Positions 32,119 through 36,456 of a DNA stretch of 36,456 nt are shown here, one piece after another (the stretch's first letter is position 1; the number at the start of each line of letters is the position of its first letter). Position numbers and translations under genes: made by a program. A model generated the notes under the pieces. It had not been told where the DNA came from, did no database searches, and was given only the letters and a program-made list of their open reading frames with translations. This stretch comes from Apiotrichum sp. Y4204. Its lineage: Eukaryota > Basidiomycota > Tremellomycetes > Trichosporonales > Trichosporonaceae. The stretch lies in assembly GCA_025531455.1 (NCBI GenBank), contig JAMYHL010000147.1:1-36456 (forward strand), written 5' to 3'.

Positions 32119-32630
32119 CTCGAGTTGTTGTGAGTTGAGATGAGGGTTGGGAGATGGAAGACAGTAACTAATCTGTTGGACGTCGATATGAGCTCGCCAT
32201 GGGTGGTCGAGGAGAAAGTTAGACAACAGAAATCTGAGTCACGTGATTTTTATGCACTCCTCATTTCCTAATGCGATAAGAAGGGATTACGTTCCTGAGA
32301 TATTTATATTCTTTCCTTTTCTAATTGTCATTTGGACGCGTCTTGTACCCTGTTAGAACGCGTCGAGTCCAGTCAACTTGTTGTTGCCGCCAGTTGTGTT
32401 CCGTTTTCTGTCTTCCTTTCTCCCACTTCTTTCCCTTCTTTGCTCGCCATCAAAAGGTGTTTCGTCGCCATCAACGACCCCATCATTGTCGTTGCCTTTA
32501 TCACAACCTCTTCCTTTTGAGTCATAGAGCTCTCCAGCCGCGACTGTCAACCCGGTCACCTGATCGTGCAGATTGCCTGATCCTCCAACCCACACAGCTC
32601 TGCTCTTGCGGCTCTTGCCTCCGTTCCAAC
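32119..32630. promoter_or_regulatory. Bidirectional promoter region, NOL8-like/NSE1
   Basis: These 512 bp lie between two head-to-head start codons. AT-rich sequence near 32244-32330 (including gatatttatattcttt) is the likely core. A pyrimidine-rich leader leads into NSE1. Confidence 0.6.
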
Positions 32631-34254
32631 ATGTCGGGGCAGCCAACAATTCTGCACCGCGTGTACATTCAGACGCTCCTTGCGCGGCGTATTATGAGGA
32701 TGAACGTCGCGTTGGAAATGTACAAGCGCGCGGTGAGCGCGGTAAAGGGTGAGTGTTGGTGTTCGTTGCTGTTCTTGTTGCTGATGCTATCACGTTTCGT
32801 GGCTCAACGATCTCCTCGCCACTTCAAATTCATGTTCTACAAATGACCTTTTGCAACTCATGGCATTTATCTTCTACAGCGGACGACGCCGACTTTGAGC
32901 CCCGCCACCGCAGCGATGAGCGCGGCTTTATCGAGTTCCTCAACGAAGTCAGCACCGTCCTCGACGGCCTGGGCATGGCCGTCAAGTTTGGGGCGGATGA
33001 GGCGACCGGGCAAAAGATGGTGATTTTGCGTAACGAGGCAGACGACGTCGCGCTCCAGGCGACGGACCTCTCGGCCCTGGAGATATCGTACTTTCGCGCT
33101 GTCATCGAAGCCATCGTGAAGGAATATCCGGGATACTCTATCAGTTCTGTCATGGCGTACAATCTTACCTCTACGCTGATGAGCAAAATGACTCCCTCTG
33201 ATGCGGAGACCGTCCTCCAAGTCCTTGTGGCCCGCCAATGGCTCCTCAAATCTCAGTGAGTGTGGACCGCAGTTTCACTTTCTCACCACAGACGTAAACG
33301 TTACTCGCTGGGGACGCGCTCACTTGTTGAGCTTGATACATACCTTCGAGAAACTTATGGCGACGATATGCTTACTTGTGGTCGTTGCAACCACATTGTC
33401 ACGAATGTGAGCTGGGCAGTTGACGTTATACTCACTGCAGGGCACCCGCTGCGGCAACGACGACTGCAACTCGGTGTATCACAAGTACTGCTTTGAGAAG
33501 CACCTACACGGTATGCGCGGGTCTTGCATGAACTGCAACACTCCGTTTGCCAATTCGAATCCCACACCGGTAGGCGAAGCTGCTGTTCCGCAGCACGAGG
33601 ACAGTCACGGCACTTTGCCACGCTTCAAGCGGAAGCGCCCGACCATAAACGGCTCTGGGACGCAGACACCCGATGAAACTCAGACCCAGAGACGATCGTC
33701 TCGCACTGCGAATGGCGTCGCCAACGGCCGCGCGAACGGATTTGGACAGGCGAACGCCGAGGCGGGTCCGTCGCGGACCCGGGGACAGCGCGACGAATCC
33801 GAGGAAGTAGATGAGCTGGATTCGCAAGACCTGCAAGACTTGGAATCGGAGGAAGAGGCTGGCCCGTCAACCGGACCGTCGCGTCCCCAGCGCGAGTTGA
33901 GCCGTCGCCCAAGCCGTGTGCCAGAGACGGTTCTGGGATCAAGCCGACCGAATGGTCGCGAGACGACGGAGGATCTGCACGATGAGTCGCCACCGACTCA
34001 GCTGCGTACACGTTCTCGTGTGCGTGCGTCACAGACGCCTCTTTTCATGCCGCAAGAGAGCCCCGCCCCCGCGAGCGGTCGTCAAGTGGGTATTTTGGTT
34101 CTTTCGTGTCTTCAGATTCAACGACCACAACTGACTCCAGATACGCTCCAGTCGGCGCCCACAGCAGGAGACGATCATTCCCGACTCGATGCCAGACGAG
34201 GACGACGGCGAGGATGAGGATGTAGGCTCTCGGATACGTCGTCGCCGTCGTTAG
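32631..34254 (+). CDS. NSE1: SMC5/6 complex subunit NSE1 (RING-type)
   Basis: Five exons, 32631-32748, 32880-33255, 33292-33406, 33441-34085 and 34141-34254, give 455 residues (yeast Nse1 has 336). Residues 1-190 contain the winged-helix region (HRVYIQTLLARRIM, GFIEFLNEVSTVLDGLGMAVKF, LEISYFRAVIEAIV). The variant RING has C194, C197, C207, C212, H217, C220, C232 and C235, the C4HC3 set; intron 3 (34 nt) splits it after residue 203. Nse1 binds the MAGE protein Nse3 and acts as a ubiquitin ligase within SMC5/6, which supports repair and replication-fork stability. The C-terminal ~215 residues are disordered, rich in Ser/Arg/Glu, and end in a basic run (RIRRRRR). That extension is longer than in yeast. 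Confidence 0.93.
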
Positions 34255-34881
34255 CTGCCATGCTTGGGTAGTGAAGTAGATGCCAGCAGAACGGGAAGAT
34301 GACCTGTGCGAGAGTGCGCCCTTGTTGCGCGGACAATGTTGTCCGCGCTAGATCGATGTCTAAGGAAGGATGCGATCGATATCGAGCAGTCGACCGTAGA
34401 AGCATGCAGCAGTGCAATGATCGCCATGCTAGCGTGCGGCAACATTCCAGATCGGTGCGGTTCGACGCTGGCCCCCGATTACGACAGAAGCATAAAGCAT
34501 AGACGAGGCTTGTTGTCCATCGGCGCCAAGATGAGACATGGAGGAGCAGGAACAGGCGCAGAGCAAGAAGAATGCCAAGCGGGATCGCAGGGCTGCAGGA
34601 GCTCAAGATCGCAGGATCACACAGTAGCGCAAAGACCACCTCTCGAATCGGGAGGGAGAGTGAGAGAGTGAGACTGACACAGTCTCACACCCACATGAGA
34701 TGGAAGAGCTGCACGGACAGGTGATTGCGCATGGGGATAAAGCCGGTTCGGCACGGAGGATGGGGGCTGCGGTTGCGGCACGCGGGCTAGCGCTGCGCAG
34801 AATTTAGAATGCGATGGGCGTAAAGAACAGGGGCAAGCATTTGTACCACAAGAGGCGGCGACCGCCTCTCTCTCCATCACA

Positions 34882-34923
34882 AAGCTCAAAGCTCGAAGCT
34901 CGAAGCTCGAAGCTCGAAGCTCG
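34882..34923 (+). repeat. 7-bp tandem repeat, six copies
   Basis: Six consecutive heptamers, one aagctca and five aagctcg, lie in intergenic sequence. Each unit contains the palindrome AGCT. Confidence 0.85.
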
Positions 34924-35776
34924 AGGCGTAAACGACATTGCTGCCTTAATCTTACTTCTCACTTCATCGCGAAGCATCGCATCGCACCGACGCTCAGACA
35001 CTGCGTGGTCCGTGAGCCCGAAATATGGAAAGTTTGGAATGCGAATGCCGGGCAGAGGCGCAGAGTCACGCTGATTTGGAAGTGGATGTCGATGTTTGCA
35101 AGTCGGAGCGTCGGAGGGTCGCCGAGGTGTGTTCTGACATTCTGACTTTCTTGGACGGGCGGCATAACTCTAGTGAGTGGTCTTCTGGTGTTCTCTTTGG
35201 CAGCCTGGCAGGGGTAGCTATACGCCTGGTTTCCATGCTCGCATCTCGTATTCTCCTCTATTCCGTTCTATCTCACCATGTATCGCTAGCTGTAATGCAC
35301 GACGGAGCGATGATATCTACAAACCCACCAGTGGAGATGAGATGGCAGCGAGACAAAAAGAAATAAGGCGCCACGTAACTGATGGAATGAATATCTAAGC
35401 TCTAAGAGTCTCGGTACGCGACGCGACGCAAATGCCTCAGGCTTTCAGGCCGTGAGCTCGTGAGGTCATATTTCCCGTGAGGTCATATTTCCTTGTCCAC
35501 AACTCCTCCAATTCTCCATGAACTGCATCTCTCTCCTCATCGGACATGTGCCGACATATCCCCCACAGGCCACATACACATCCCCATTCCTTCTCACATC
35601 GGTGCATTCCCCATCTCACATCTCCCAACCCCGCATCTAGCATCTCGCACCTCCGCGATCCCGATCGCACTTGCTGAACAACGGGTTCCCTCTCTTCTAG
35701 CTCTCCCCCACCCGCGCACCAACTCTGCTCCGAACCCCCACGCGCTCGGGCCGCGCGCCACCGTCACACTGCTGTG

Positions 35777-35846
35777 ATCCTGTGATCCTGGGTAATCCTG
35801 TGATCCTGGGACTGGATCCTGTGCATCCTGTTATCCTAGGATCCTG
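35777..35846 (+). repeat. Irregular ATCCTG repeat cluster
   Basis: Eight ATCCTG or ATCCTA hexamers are separated by 2-6 bases, often by tg or gg. The irregular spacing differs from a simple microsatellite. Confidence 0.75.
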
Positions 35847-35971
35847 TGGCTGCTTCGAGTTGGTGAGGCGAGATGGAGATCGGGAGAGCGAGTCAGAGCA
35901 CGGAGCACAGAGCACTGAGCGCTGTCTGCAGTACTCGACTCGTGCAAGCCATTGGCTATGGCCACGACAGA

Positions 35972-36016
35972 GTGATGGCCGTGATGGCCGTTATGGCCGT
36001 TATGGCCGTGATGGAC
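35972..36016 (+). repeat. 9-bp tandem repeat (gtgatggcc), five copies
   Basis: Five adjacent 9-mers alternate gtgatggcc and gttatggcc, the last ending gac. All copies keep one frame, reading Val-Met-Ala, but no gene is supported here. Confidence 0.8.
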
Positions 36017-36182
36017 ACTACTCGCTGCCTGCGCGTTGCGCGCCCCTACTCCGCCCTCCGCCCTCGGCTCTCCGCCTCTGACATTGATCCGAGTCAGCCG
36101 CTCGTCTCGCGTCTCGCCGTTGCGAAGCAAAGAGCTGCGCCACCTGTAATGCCATACCGCTGCGGCACGCCACGGCTGACGA

Positions 36183-36215
36183 GTACACTGTACTACAGTG
36201 TACTACAGTGTACAG
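36183..36215 (+). repeat. GTAC-rich palindromic repeat
   Basis: The unit ctacagtgta is tandemly repeated, and the cluster starts with the inverted form gtacactgta, so it can form a hairpin. Similar GTAC/CAGTGTAC sequence occurs at 17932-17965 and near 1690-1710. Confidence 0.7.
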
Positions 36216-36456
36216 TTGCGGACAGTGAGACATTGCCATCGGGGACATGGTAACAGATCAACAGATTAACAGACGCCACCATACGTTGTGCATTCCCCGC
36301 TCCGTCATGTCTGCAAGGGTGCTCAAAATGTCCTCAATGTCTCGATGTCTCGGACACAAAGCTGGGCATCACGCGGTGCGCGCGGTGCGCGGTGCAGACC
36401 AGATATCAGTCGCAAACAGGGGGCTTACAACAGAACGTGGAGGATCGCTTCCGGCG

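Larger units (their letters stand above)
34255..36456. other. Gene-poor end of window with short tandem repeats
   Basis: No supported gene on either strand in these 2.2 kb. An AT-containing cataaagcata near 34489-34501 may serve the NSE1 3' end. The rest carries several unrelated short repeat clusters listed separately. A gene beginning beyond the window end cannot be excluded. Confidence 0.55.

Noticed and set aside
32119..32226. Upstream in-frame ATG (32226) extending the NOL8-like protein by 36 residues
   Set aside because: The extension has no conserved features and the RRM starts right after the ATG at 32118. It remains possible.
33420..33440. Unspliced NSE1 reading through intron 3
   Set aside because: It would disrupt the spacing of the RING cysteines; splicing 33407-33440 restores the C4HC3 pattern.
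34882..36016. Tandem repeats as a CRISPR array
   Set aside because: Units are 6-9 bp with no spacers of regular length, and the genome is eukaryotic.

Overview
The window looks like nuclear DNA of a basidiomycete yeast, most likely a tremellomycete (an inference from gene style, not from a search). It is GC-rich. Most genes carry several small GT-AG introns, many of only 33-37 nt, with pyrimidine-rich leaders. The recognisable proteins are eukaryotic housekeeping factors. I saw no mobile element, CRISPR array, rRNA, or plasmid or phage gene.

Layout. 1-3206: no convincing gene. 3207-4468 (+): a three-exon, proline-rich protein of unknown function. 6320-8477 (+): a ten-exon Pho85-type cyclin-dependent kinase whose AUG start codon is split by the first intron and which ends in a long Gln/Ala tail. 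9098-9206 (+): tRNA-Ser(AGA) with an intron. 11132-11627 (+): a small secreted cysteine-containing protein behind a clear TATA box, with a reading-frame break in mid-gene. 12106-13882 (-): WBP1/OST48, a subunit of oligosaccharyltransferase. 14392-15000 (+): TSR2, the eS26 escort factor, divergent from WBP1. 15001-17707: gene-poor. 17708-18761: a pyrimidine-rich stretch of just over 1 kb without a single ATG, apparently the leader or promoter of the next gene. 18762-24184 (+): a 1760-residue nuclear regulator with a GDS1-like winged helix near the N-terminus and an APSES/KilA-N-like domain near the C-terminus. 25145-27176 (-): a seven-exon cysteine-rich protein, probably zinc-binding, that I cannot assign to a family. 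28037-29193 (+): SYF2, a spliceosomal factor. 29350-32118 (-): a NOL8/Nop8-like nucleolar RRM protein, tail-to-tail with SYF2. 32631-34254 (+): NSE1, the RING subunit of the SMC5/6 complex, divergent from NOL8. 34255-36456: short tandem repeats and no gene.

The genes do not form one pathway. They serve phosphate and cell-cycle signalling (PHO85), N-glycosylation (WBP1), ribosome biogenesis (TSR2, NOL8), splicing (SYF2), DNA repair (NSE1) and transcription (the GDS1/APSES protein). Three head-to-head pairs (WBP1/TSR2, cysteine-rich protein/SYF2, NOL8/NSE1) probably share bidirectional promoters of about 510, 860 and 512 bp. All exon models were made by eye from splice signals, phase and protein continuity. 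They need RNA evidence.
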